A stretch of DNA of 64,000 nt from Agelas oroides. Its lineage: Eukaryota; Porifera; Demospongiae; Agelasida; Agelasidae. The notes beneath the pieces were generated by a model, which did not search any database, was not told the origin of the DNA, and saw only the letters and a program-made list of their open reading frames with translations. Below, piece by piece: positions 43,801-52,350 of the stretch. A program made the translations under genes and the position numbers. The stretch's first letter is position 1. Each line of letters opens with the position of its first letter. The stretch spans positions 3,140,641 through 3,204,640 of the forward strand of contig OX422194.1 in the NCBI GenBank assembly GCA_949130485.1, given 5' to 3'.

Positions 43801-46591
43801 TGAAAGTAGCAACATATGCAATCGTTTGGGAATCAATCGATCGTCAAGTTCTCTACGGAAGTAGAATAACCGCAGCTGCATGCCAACTTCACGTGCTGTA
43901 GCTGTTGAACTTCTGTTGACGTAATCGCTATGAATATTCTATTCTAACAAAATGGCGTATAGCAGCAAGCATAAGCGTGGGGTTACCTGAGAATCGCCGA
44001 TTAATTCGACTTCTTTCTTTGAGAACGATGAGTGGTGGGTACAATACCCAGTAATTTATGCTGATCTTTCGCGTTTGAATCGTTGTAATAGCTTCAGCCG
44101 TTGTCGTGCTATCGTGGTGAGCAAAAGAAGAAGAAGAAGAAGAAGTCAGAAGATAGACGATTTGCCTTTTTTAGCGACTTGACTGTCAGGTACTTAGCGA
44201 TGCTTTCCAGCAAATTTAACGATCCTGTTGCCCATGGAAGCACTCGATAATGTCTGATATGGCTCATGGAGGCCGTTGACTTATCTAACGCGGACATTTC
44301 GAGCGTGTCATTTGTGCACTTTGAATGTGGCCGCCATTTTTTTTCGGGGTCATCCCTACATATGGCATACTACCGTACGCCATGATAACTATTTTTATTA
44401 TCCAGTTGATATTTCTACAACAGCTATTCCCGTGCCGTGCAATATCACACGATATTGCACACGTGTTATAATATTGCACGGGCAGAGTCTACACAGTATC
44501 CTAGCAACCAAGATGTGCTTTATTTAGAACCGGTGCTTTCAACCGGCGAGTTACTCGGTACTTTGTGTGAGAAGAGACAACACAATGCTGTTGTGGTAAT
44601 GGATAATAAACATTTTATTACACTCATTAGCGTGCATATCGCGGTTCTACGGCTCGTGAAAATATACCACACCCACTCGTGCAATAACTCGCGATATTGC
44701 AAGCTAACTCATGTAATAAGGTATATATGTCCATTGTAGTGATCAGCACCACACTTGAGAATAGATAATGATAGACTTGAAGCACACAAACGTTTGCATG
44801 TAATATTATCTTGAACAAAAACTACAACGAGCTCTTGAATATGACAAACTTTGCAATGCCCTCTTTTGCAGACTGAAGTGTGTACCTGACATTGTTGTAC
44901 CAAGAGTCACTACATCATATACATACAAGCACACCCCTTATATTGTATCAGCCCTTTGCACATACTAAAGGTTTTCTCATCCCGTACCACACTGGGACTC
45001 ACTTCTGTGGATTTTGCTTCTGTTCCCTCCCATTAAACTTTTAAACACGCACTTAAACATCAATATTATGTGCACTAAGAATCTACCTCATGTTTATTAG
45101 TATGTTAACTATCTTGTACCCTTTGCTTAAGTAAGAAACTACATTACACCCCAAGTGGAACGAAAAAAAAGTACTGGGGTAGTTTAGTATAGAATAGTTT
45201 GTGAAACATTTCTGGCTATATGGTATTCATGAAACTAAAGATTCTGCATGACATATCAGGCAGTGTGTTGACAGATGGGGAAAATTGAACAGGAGGCCAG
45301 ACATATTTGCCTCTCCATAATGAGGTATTCTATATGAAAGGACTCATGCATGGGGTGCTCACCAACACCATAGAGTGATTGTCCCTGCTAGCTACACTAA
45401 TGTACTGGTGAAGTCTTGTTAACCAAACAATGCTGCTCTGCATTGCTTGCTCAGGCTCCCCACAATGTTCTACACGTACACTAGATGTTGTGCATGCATG
45501 ACATTGAAGCATGAGGGCCGTAGCAAACACACCTTTTGACCACATAGTGGCAATTGCATGTTGGCCTTTGACTTTTGGACAGAGCTATGAGGATCCATAG
45601 CCAGGCACGTGTATTGAATCATGTACCTCTGGCCGAAACATTGAAATCGAACAAAAAGAGACAGCCAAATTTGAAAAAGGGAGGTAATTTTACCACCATC
45701 AAACACATAAACCTATTAACTATTGTTTAGTTTGTGTTTAAAAGTCATTCTTATTATATCGAACTAGCCATACTTTGGGAAACTGACACACACACACACA
45801 CACACACAATACACATAAAACACACTAATTACTTAATCCCACTTGCACATGCACGCATGGGATAAAACTGAAGACTGAAAGTGCTGATCATGTGACCTTC
45901 AGCCTATCACTTGTTTCGAATTTAATCAGGTGACTGCACATTAAATCACTTAATGCAAACTTGCCATAGTACCTCTAAGTTTGTATCACTCAAAAACTCT
46001 CCAATTGTACATCAAGAGTTTTGATAAGTAAATTGCAATCTTCATGCAGCGATCATCGCAATCACACTTCTACTGGCATGCCACATCAATCACACTCAAG
46101 TTTCTAATTTTGTGTCACCAGGTTTATTTTTCAAACGTTGCTTCAACTCAATTGAAATTGAATTTTTGGGGCAAAGTCACCAGGTTTATTTTTCAAACGT
46201 TGCTTCAACTCAATTGAAATTGAATTTTTGGGGCAAATTTAGAGGTACAACGGTAAGTGCTTGGGGTTCATGCATTACGCAACCTCGACCATTATTGCAT
46301 CATCCTCCTGCACTAGATAAAGCTCTGCCTAGAGTGTTCTAAGTACTACTGAGTGGCTTGACAGATCGTACTTAATTAGGTGGACAGATACTAAGTTGGT
46401 AGCAAGACAATGCATGTATATTGGCCTAAGATGTGGATTTAGCATCCATACCCTCTTCAGGTACATTTGAATGTCTCTTGCCCATAGGTTAGTAATATCA
46501 TTTATGGCAGTAGACACTAACCTGCGCCATCCACATGCTGGCCAATCCAACACACCATGATGAGCACAAGAAATCGGTCAAAAATTGCCAT
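31690..46591 (-). CDS. Two-Ig-domain cell-surface protein, four exons
   Basis: Exons 46522-46591, 41064-41354, 35464-35769 and 31690-31847 join to a 274-residue protein, all introns in phase 1. Residues 1-23 are a signal peptide (MAIFDRFLVLIMVCWIGQ then HVDGA). Ig1 (about 24-120) has LICDV, VQWMRP and HAGQYTCVA; Ig2 (about 121-222) has FSCDG, ITWIRPNG and DAGQYTCNVS. These are the paired Cys, the core Trp and the DxGxYxC motif of Ig folds. The tail ends in a 19-residue hydrophobic stretch (DITAAIIVGMVAGALAVNA) right before TGA. This fits either a GPI-anchor signal or a transmembrane helix with no cytoplasmic part. A gtaaat donor inside the last exon (31696-31701) leaves open a longer form with a cytoplasmic domain. 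Sponge adhesion molecules and receptor kinases with two Ig domains are known; specific identity is not claimed. Confidence 0.78.
33402..34193. mobile_element. TIR element, about 790 bp, GGGTGTCTCT ends
   Basis: GGGTGTCTCTATTCACTGGA at the left and its complement at the right (21 matching bp). Same terminal family as the palindrome at 2462-2613; solo ends occur at about 605-650 and 32705-32765. No transposase recognised inside. It lies in the Ig gene's last intron. Confidence 0.8.
34447..34670 (+). repeat. tRNA-derived SINE
   Basis: TGGTTCAGTAGTATAAG (A box), a GACTAGCATTC anticodon-loop region and ACATTCAAGTCCTTGG (B box) lie in tRNA order, followed by about 150 bp of body. The anticodon region resembles tRNA-Ala(AGC). 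Acceptor stem pairing is lost, so it is not a functional tRNA gene. Confidence 0.72.
34859..35314. mobile_element. 'CCGTA' group MITE (TCGAATAGTAGCC type, degraded copy)
   Basis: Ends CCATAATTATTTCCTC and GATCAAGGAAATATGG. The interior matches 40527-40934 in order (ccctcgaatagtag, gcatactactgrcarc, atagtagccacacaaa). The left flank is CA rather than TA, consistent with age. Confidence 0.7.
35464..35769 (-). CDS. Ig gene exon 3, second Ig domain
   Basis: A 306-nt phase 1-1 exon with acceptor gtctacag and donor gtaagc: ITVQASIRSP, PYTFSCDG, ITITWIRPNGSVTSG, LGLTLNPLQVSDAGQYTCNV. The pattern TWIRPNGxVTSG is typical of sponge Ig domains as I recall them. Confidence 0.9.
36531..36703 (+). repeat. 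Tandem repeat, 40- and 31-bp units
   Basis: Five units starting GCCATATCAGTTGCA. The first two carry an extra 9 bp (TGCCATGCA) that the last three lack, so the length variant arose by loss or gain of a short direct repeat. Confidence 0.92.
36704..39316. other. Ig gene intron, no other gene recognised
   Basis: Only short open frames. An ATG in good context followed by a donor-like GTAGGG at 38969-39010 (+) was considered and not accepted. No repeat family recognised. Confidence 0.4.
39317..39936. mobile_element. 'CCGTA' group MITE (ATGCCCCCCC type)
   Basis: Ends CCGTAGTGTCCCACAAATAT and the complement of CCGTTGTGTCCCGCAAATAT, flanked by TA. Directly inside are poly-C/poly-G tracts. The core (39517-39790) is a second inverted repeat (TGTGGCAGTCCC ... 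GGGACTGCCACA) related to 10759-10935, so the element may have captured or been invaded by another MITE. Confidence 0.88.
40012..40424. mobile_element. 'CCGTA' group MITE (ATTATTC type, copy 2)
   Basis: Ends CCATAATTATTCG and TAATAATTACGG, flanked by TA; shorter version of 19205-19843 without the internal tandem expansion. Confidence 0.88.
40527..40934. mobile_element. 'CCGTA' group MITE (TCGAATAGTAGCC type, better copy)
   Basis: Ends CCATATTTCTTCGAATAGAC and the complement of CCGTATTTCTTCGATCAGAC, flanked by TA. The motif CCCTCGAATAGTAGCC is repeated near both ends. Confidence 0.88.
41064..41354 (-). CDS. Ig gene exon 2, first Ig domain
   Basis: A 291-nt phase 1-1 exon with acceptor tattatgcag and donor gtacat. 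The whole Ig domain is in one exon: VQVSITSEG, LICDVSV, TVQWMRPGS, FTVTSTSATVYMLVI, GQYTCVANVGG. Confidence 0.9.
41968..42564 (+). pseudogene. LINE reverse-transcriptase fragment
   Basis: Reads YFEKAFDQVPHQL, then ANRNKSVVVNGATYG, SQGSILSPLLFLIYTDDV and LYADDILLY, the ordered motifs of a non-LTR retrotransposon reverse transcriptase including the (F/Y)ADD box. After a shift comes SKHIDSVCIKARKAWAY, typical of the region after the RT. Stops (for example after YADDILLY) show it is dead. It ends where the inverted-repeat block at 42565 begins. Lies in the first intron of the Ig gene. Confidence 0.82.
42565..44387 (-). mobile_element. Helitron2/Helentron-like element, copy 2
   Basis: Inverted-repeat block 42565-43244 (arms about 131 bp), internal sequence, a frameshifted N-terminal coding remnant (43600-43781) and the same right end as copy 1 (CATCCCTACATATGG, stem-loop, CATGATA). 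It interrupts or abuts the LINE fragment on the left. Confidence 0.6.
43600..43781 (-). pseudogene. Frameshifted copy of the DPEK-repeat protein
   Basis: Starts MLDLTRNVVCVTSTRN, parallel to the 28881 frame, continues SRTICETK, then must change frame to read QASRNKYWKNPEKH. The tandem repeats seen in copy 1 are missing. A broken copy. Confidence 0.6.
44388..44750. repeat. Sequence rich in GCAATATCRYG motifs
   Basis: Contains GTGCAATATCACACGATATTG, ATATTGCACGGGCAG and, 250 bp on, GTGCAATAACTCGCGATATTG, giving overlapping palindromes around a unique core. Probably a small mobile element beside the end of copy 2, but no clean boundaries were found. Confidence 0.45.
44751..46113. other. Ig gene intron, no gene recognised
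   Basis: Contains an old dispersed repeat (45250-45475, related to 22570-22830) and a short (CA)n at 45787-45808. Nothing else supportable. Confidence 0.4.
46114..46237 (+). repeat. 62-bp tandem duplication
   Basis: Two adjacent copies of a 62-bp segment starting GTCACCAGGTTTATTTTTCA, identical or nearly so, implying a recent duplication. Confidence 0.95.
46522..46591 (-). CDS. Ig gene exon 1, signal peptide
   Basis: ATG at 46591; 23 codons plus one base, ending GCA G|gttagt. The hydrophobic core FLVLIMVCWI and a small-residue cleavage region (DGA) identify a signal peptide. Linked to the Ig exons by strand and matching phase; the distance is about 5 kb. Confidence 0.7.
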
Positions 46592-46763
46592 TGCAGCTAT
46601 GGAAATGCAAAAAACAGGAAACACACTCAACACAATATAAACAAGCTATATATGTAGGCAACATTCAGCATGTACCACTGCCAGCCTTTGAAGTTCAGTC
46701 CCTGAATATGGGTGCAGTCAAGTGATGTACCTAGCGGAGAGTGATTCACTGACTCCCAGATCA

Positions 46764-47051
46764 TAGTCTCACAGAGCTAGACTCTCACACAAAAAGTGGG
46801 AGAGAGTCTGGTGTTTCTTGCATATTGAGTTGGTGTTGCACTGTCAGCAAGTCAGTAGGTAATTAAGTAGGTGCGAACAAACGTGCAATTGACAAGGTGA
46901 CATGAAAGCCACGTTGAAGCAAAACTTTGCTACTCTATCCTACATATGGTCAACTATCAGATACAGAAACTCGGTGGTCTATTAACTCAATATGCAAGAG
47001 ACACCAGACTCTATCCCGCTTTTCGTGTGAGGGTCTGGCCCTGGAAGACTA
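46764..47051. mobile_element. MULE-like MITE, 288 bp, perfect 9-bp duplication
   Basis: Ends TAGTCTCACAGAGCTAG and GGCCCTGGAAGACTA, with long inner inverted segments (gtctggtgtttcttgcatat and near-complement). Flanked by CCCAGATCA at 46755-46763 and 47052-47060. Located upstream of the Ig gene's first exon. Confidence 0.9.
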
Positions 47052-47060
47052 CCCAGATCA

Positions 47061-48053
47061 GAGGAGGATAGTACATGGATTCTGTATTCGTCTTTGGTAC
47101 TTCTTGTGTAACAATTGAGTTAATAATCAGACTTTGACTGAGTACTGAACATATTCATTATTGTGTTGTAATTGATTTTTGGCACGTACTTGATGGATGA
47201 CTATATATACCTGTTGTATCTGGTGCCAGTCAGTTCTTGCAATTTATTTATCTGATGACATTGTGTGACTGAAGCTGGGTTTGTATTCAACACCTCAGAG
47301 GGTTGTTACAGATGCACGTTATAAAAATCAGAGTAGTGCGATTGCCGTGCAATGAAACAGCTATGTCAGATGGCAGATTTCGACACCATCTGTTGTAAGC
47401 TGTGTTTGCATTCTTGCACTACAGTCACTTGAATCTGACCATCTTGAAAGGCTTCAAAGTAAACCTGACTTTACAGCATTGTCACACGAAGACAGAAGTA
47501 GTAACAATGGTCTTGACAGCTGTGCGGACTCTTGACCACCTGAAATACACATACTTTGAAGAATGGGTAGTTCGCACAAACACAGTTTGGAACTGATAGT
47601 AACAAAATGTGCCATCTGACACAGACAGCTCTTTCATTGCAGAGCAATCACATAACTCCATTTTCATAGCAAATATCACCGGAAGATGTAATGTATGAGT
47701 ACAAAATCCATATACTTGCACTACCTCCAGCAAGCCAGACTCTGAGCCAGACCCTTTCTGTTCCACAGCGCCAATCACTTTCAGTATCAGCAGTGAAAAC
47801 AATCATTACTGTGCAATGGAAGAGTCTGGCGTGTGAGACTAGGTTCCAGCATAGGTCTCCCCAGCCCCAGCTTTAGGCAGCCTTGTTGATGGTGTGTGAT
47901 CAGGTAGCACTTGTGAAGGCTAGCTAAGCTAGCCTTCTTCATGGCATCCATTAGCTGCGGTATTACGCGGCTTGTATGCAAAAAGGATTATGATCAACTT
48001 TGACCTACATAGATATGAGCATGCTAAACTCACAGAACCCACTGGAGACTAAT
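47061..48053. other. Intergenic sequence
   Basis: No gene recognised. 47728-47843 is a degraded, left-truncated relative of the 27048 MITE (AAGCCAGACTC ... GAGTCTGGCGTGTGAGACTA). Confidence 0.4.
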
Positions 48054-49378
48054 TTTTGTGACTTGTTCCTGCTGTTTTTTTGTATTGTTTTTGCACTTGC
48101 TTCATGTGGACTACTAATGGCTTCACTGAGAAACTCTCCATAGACTGTCACCACAGAGTATTGAGTCGTAAGACCCCATTACAGGAACAGTTTGATGGTG
48201 AGTAGCTACAGTCTAAATCGGTTTGAAACCACAGCATAGGGATCTATGGAGCTGAACAACCACCAGTTTCTGTGGCCGCCTCCTCTAGTGCAGAAGTTTT
48301 TGAATGAAGCCATGCACTGTTGACTCAGTGCTACTAGCTGCACTAGAGCAGTTCGACTACCAAGCTACCAATAGGCTGCTACTTGCTGCGTTGGAGGAAT
48401 ATGAAGACTCAGGCACAACACAAAAGGAGGATGTTAAGAAGACACCAGCCAAAATGCTACCATTGACTCGAAGTAAACATTGTATGCATACTATATGCAT
48501 TTTTGTTGTAAATGACTATAACAAGCAAATTGAATATCAGTGGCTAGTGTTCTAAGTCTAGAACCCACTGGAGACAAATTTTTGCGACTTATTCCTGTTG
48601 TAGCTACAAAACACTAGCTGGCAAATTTAGATACCTCGTACCTACATGAGTTATATGACTAGCAACTGACTAGATTACAAAACGACTTCAGCTATGGTCT
48701 AAATGGAAGTAGAAACTGCTGCACTTGCAAACTACATGTGCTCAGTGTGGGAGTCCTCACACACACTTTTGATTACAGCAGCTCTAGCATATACCTTATA
48801 ATACTTCTCCTGGAAACATGCATATCCCCTCTCTATGTTTTGCATTATACCACCTGACTTTGGCTGTTGCCGTCCGAAGTTCATCTTTTACAGTAAGCTA
48901 GATCTAAACATGTGCTCAGTTGAGCTTCCAGGGCATACTTGCTATGAATAATGTTATTCTAGCAAAATGGCGTATAGCACTAAGCATTAACATTGGAGTG
49001 CTTGAGGATCACTGAAGAATAGTTCGAGTTCTACGATAATGATAAGTAGTGAGTGCATACCCGGTGATTTATGCTGTTTTTTCGCGTTTGAATCGTTGTA
49101 ATAGCTTCAGCCATTATCGTGCTAGCCTGGCTTAAGTGAGAGAAGAAAGTCAGAAGATAGATGATTTGCCTGTTTTAGTGACTTGCCGGTCTGGTACTTC
49201 AGCAATGCTCCCCAGCAAAGTCCCGTTGCTCATGGAAGCACTCAATATGGCTCATGGAGGCCTTTGACTAATCTAACGTAGACATTTCGAGTGTGTCATT
49301 TGTGCACTTTTAATGTGGCCGCCATTCATTTTTTTCGGGGTCATTCCTACATATTGCGTACTACTGTACGCCATGATA
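48054..49378 (-). mobile_element. Helitron2/Helentron-like element, copy 3 (internally deleted)
   Basis: Starts within the tgtgacttgttcctgctgt segment that follows the inverted-repeat block in copy 1, follows copy 1 through ctaccaataggctgc and ggaggatgttaagaag, lacks the DPEK coding part, and ends with the same CATTCCTACAT / stem-loop / CCATGATA. No ATG-to-stop frame of interest except an 83-codon plus-strand frame (48304-48555) that is also disrupted in copy 1. Confidence 0.6.
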
Positions 49379-50013
49379 CCACCTCAAGTGGGCATGCATA
49401 ATTGAATCAACTACAAGATTTATCAGCCACAAACCCTGTCTGGTCCACTTATGAAGTCAGTGAAATGCTTACTGTGTATACAGCTTCAGTGTTCAGAGCC
49501 GAAATCATACTGATGCCATGCTTGCTTGTTCCCTTTTTACTTGATGTGCTGCATACTCTCTATGAATGCATGCTTATATGCAGGAACTTAAATTACGTAA
49601 AGAGAGCTACATTTGGGGTAAACCCGTAATTTTTTGGTCTGTATATAACGAGATTCTCTGTGACTAAGGCGAAAAATCGTCAATGGCCGACGCCGTACGA
49701 GATTACACAACATGTGCAGATACTACAAATCAGCTTAGAGACATGTAGTTGATTATTTTATAATTCATTTTCATTCGGAGTGGCTACCGCCACCGATTAA
49801 TCGGTGGTAATAATAGCTACTAAATGGCTATTGCCACCGATCCGGTGGCATACGTACAGAGCCACAAACTGGCTACCAACACTGACAGTAGCTAAGCGTT
49901 ATCACTGACCTCCTAGTAATATTCCACCTGCAGGAAAAGATCGTCGGAGTCTTGAATCAACTCAAAATAGCAAAGTCTTGTAAACGTCCCTAATTGATTT
50001 CCGGAGGGCATTG
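49379..50013. other. Intergenic sequence with short palindromes
   Basis: Contains an 18-bp perfect palindrome at 49790-49807 (CCACCGATTAATCGGTGG) and a second hairpin GCCACCG-ATC-CGGTGGC at 49833-49849. No gene recognised. Confidence 0.6.
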
Positions 50014-50118
50014 TCAATGCAATTAGCTACGACCCTAGGTAGCAAAGGTCAACTACATAATATGTAAGTATATACTTGACCTTTGCTACCTAGGCCGGGT
50101 CGTAGCTAATTGCATTGA
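50014..50118. mobile_element. 105-bp foldback MITE
   Basis: TCAATGCAATTAGCTACGAC and its complement form the tips, and CTAGGTAGCAAAGGTCAA and its complement the inner arms. Almost the whole element is a hairpin. Confidence 0.85.
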
Positions 50119-50338
50119 TACATGACTCATCATGATGTAAATAATCATATACATTACAATTCAGAGCATAAACTTTTTACAAAGCATAATGGTAAGTTTT
50201 GAGAAGGATGTGATTGCATGGGGTCTTAGTAACACACAAAAGCAAGTGTGTTATTTATTTCACTGTAGGTGACCTTGCTTAGTAGGGTCTTTCCACTGCA
50301 TAGAGTAATTTAGTGCTGGACATCAGGCTAGATGGCCT

Positions 50339-50397
50339 TAGTCTCGTGCCCAGACTACTTTTCACCTAGCAAAAAATGCGGTCTGGGAACGAGACTA
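50339..50397. mobile_element. Miniature MULE-like MITE, 59 bp
   Basis: TAGTCTCGTGCCCAGAC ... GTCTGGGAACGAGACTA, flanked by AGATGGCCT at 50330-50338 and 50398-50406. It has almost nothing besides its two ends. Confidence 0.9.
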
Positions 50398-50933
50398 AGA
50401 TGGCCTTTGCTTGGCAATGCATGAGTGTAGGTACTGAAGTTGTATTCACTCACATTGCTGCCATAATACTGTTACATGTACTTTCATACTGCAGTCATGT
50501 AACTGTAATCGTAAGTTCCATCAAAAATTAAGGAGAATTTCAGGAGCTTCTCAAATAACTTTCTCGTGTGTTTCAAGCAGCAATCCAAGAATACGATATT
50601 TGCCAACAACCACACCAACGTGTCTTAATTTGCCTTGCTGAAAGGCTTCTTGGAGGTGTCAATTTCACATTGAGCTTACTTTTTTTATATGCTTCCCTCA
50701 ATGATTTCTTCTTGTTTAGACAAAATGTTAGTTTCTCCACAATTAACTTCTTAGAATCAGAACTCAGCTTCTGGCTGGGGGATATCGAGTTAAAATTCCT
50801 TTGGCATACAGGAATCACTGTCTTGCAAAATTGTATTCATGAGCTGTTTGCTTCTTCAAGTCCATAAGATAAAGGTAAATGCCATGTTTGTCTCACAATT
50901 GAGACTCGTTCCATTCTGCAGCATCAACCTCTT

Positions 50934-52350
50934 CTAGTATTGGCTGTGAGACGAATTCTGGAAGTGATCAATGCTGCAGATATGGTGGGGACGACTGTTG
51001 GAATTCTGCAAAAAGGAGTGAACAACCATATACAGAGGTAAAAATGAAGCTAATAAATAAATAAATAAATACAATTTGCTCACCTCTCGTAGTCGGTCAG
51101 CCTTGGCACCCACTCTGTTCCGAAATCGCCAATCTTGCCTTTTTCTTCCTGGTTTGTACTTTCTATACAAATCCAATGTGGAATAGTGTTGGGCTTGCTG
51201 CAGAAGCTTGCTGTATTTCCACTTAATGCGTTTAGTTCTATCAGAGAGAGATGTGGAACGCATGATTAGGCCCTCAGTAGATGGAAGGATTCTTCTGAAT
51301 TGCTTCTCAAGTGCTTCTAGTTGGACTAGAAGATCTCTCAATCTGTCAGTGTCATCTGTTGTGTATGCTAAAGATTGGATCACTTTCGAAGTGATACTTA
51401 TTTTCTGCTGCAAGGCCTTTGCACTCTGTGCTTTCACCTAAAGGGATAAAAAGACAGCAAGCTTTTAGCCAGAGGAGGTAGGATGCATGTGATCACGTGA
51501 TGGGGACTATTAACTGACACTCCAAGGCCAAGAAGTGTGGAGGAAAGCTAAACGAACTCTATGGACGAAGTCATGATGGGCGCAGGCGGGCATGCACAAT
51601 TTTTACTAGCCATGCAGATGGCTTCATCTTAGTCGATAACCCTATGTGCCTGTCGTGACATAGAGTGATCCTTGTAGCTTGTATCCACCAATTCTTGCCC
51701 TTGGAATGTCATCAGAGTGCACTAATTGTCCCTACGACGTGACGTCATGTCATCCCTCCTCTGGCATTTAGTAATCTCACCTTCTTTGGTAAGGAACTTG
51801 TGTAGTTAGCAGATGTACTCTCATGGGGGGGACTGTCCACACATTCGCCTAGTTGCTGGCTAGACCATGAGTTAGCAGAGTCATCAAAGCTATTCAAAGC
51901 TTCAGTGTCACAACTAAGGTGTGGACTTTGAAGATATGTCTGGGGCAAGGAATCCCAAGACCACCGGGTATAATGCTTGAAGATGGAAAAGAAATGTTTG
52001 CATGGAATATGATGTCGAATCCAGTCCATGCATGTGCATGAGGGGGCTGTTGATGTCACTCCAAGATCAACATGATGCACTTTTCCTGATTGGGAGGTGA
52101 CATTGAAACACCCTTCTGATTCTCCTTCCTGAACATCTGTACTGCTGAACTTGTTTGCCTTCCTCACCCTATCTAGGCAGTGGATGATTACTGAGCGTGG
52201 ACGAGTCCGAAGATACTCTGAGATGCAGGCACTGTATGAACGGTATGCTTCTGTCATTTGGTAATTCTGTAGAAGATACTTCTGGTATCTGTCAGACAGG
52301 AATGATTCAATGATGTGGCTGACTAAGCTAGACAGGGTGATGTTTTTCAT
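50934..52350 (-). CDS. SWIM zinc-finger protein, C-terminal three exons
   Basis: Exons 51781-52350, 51084-51437 and 50934-51005 join in phase 0 (donors gtgaga and gtgagc, acceptors ccctttag and tttttgcag) to 331 residues ending at TAG. The first exon holds a SWIM zinc finger: SCTCMDW ... HIPCKHFF, a CxCx(n)CxH pattern at about residues 104-121. The region before it (LVSHIIESFLSDRYQKYLL, RPRSVIIHCL) resembles the part downstream of the DDE domain in MULE/FAR1-derived transposase-like proteins of invertebrates. The second exon is Leu/Lys-rich with likely coiled coil (LVQLEALEKQF). No DDE domain is found; the 5' side runs straight into a minisatellite. The ATG at 52350 may be the true start of a shortened protein, or the exon may begin at a ctgtag acceptor-like site at the satellite edge. 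Confidence 0.75.

Noticed and set aside
47728-47843. A seventh MULE-like MITE
   Set aside because: The right end (GAGACTA) is present but the left end is missing, and flanks share only about six bases, so no target duplication can be claimed.
50573-50818. Lys-rich minus-strand frame just downstream of the SWIM gene stop
   Set aside because: It lies after the stop codon with no connecting splice sites; more likely 3' UTR or intergenic.
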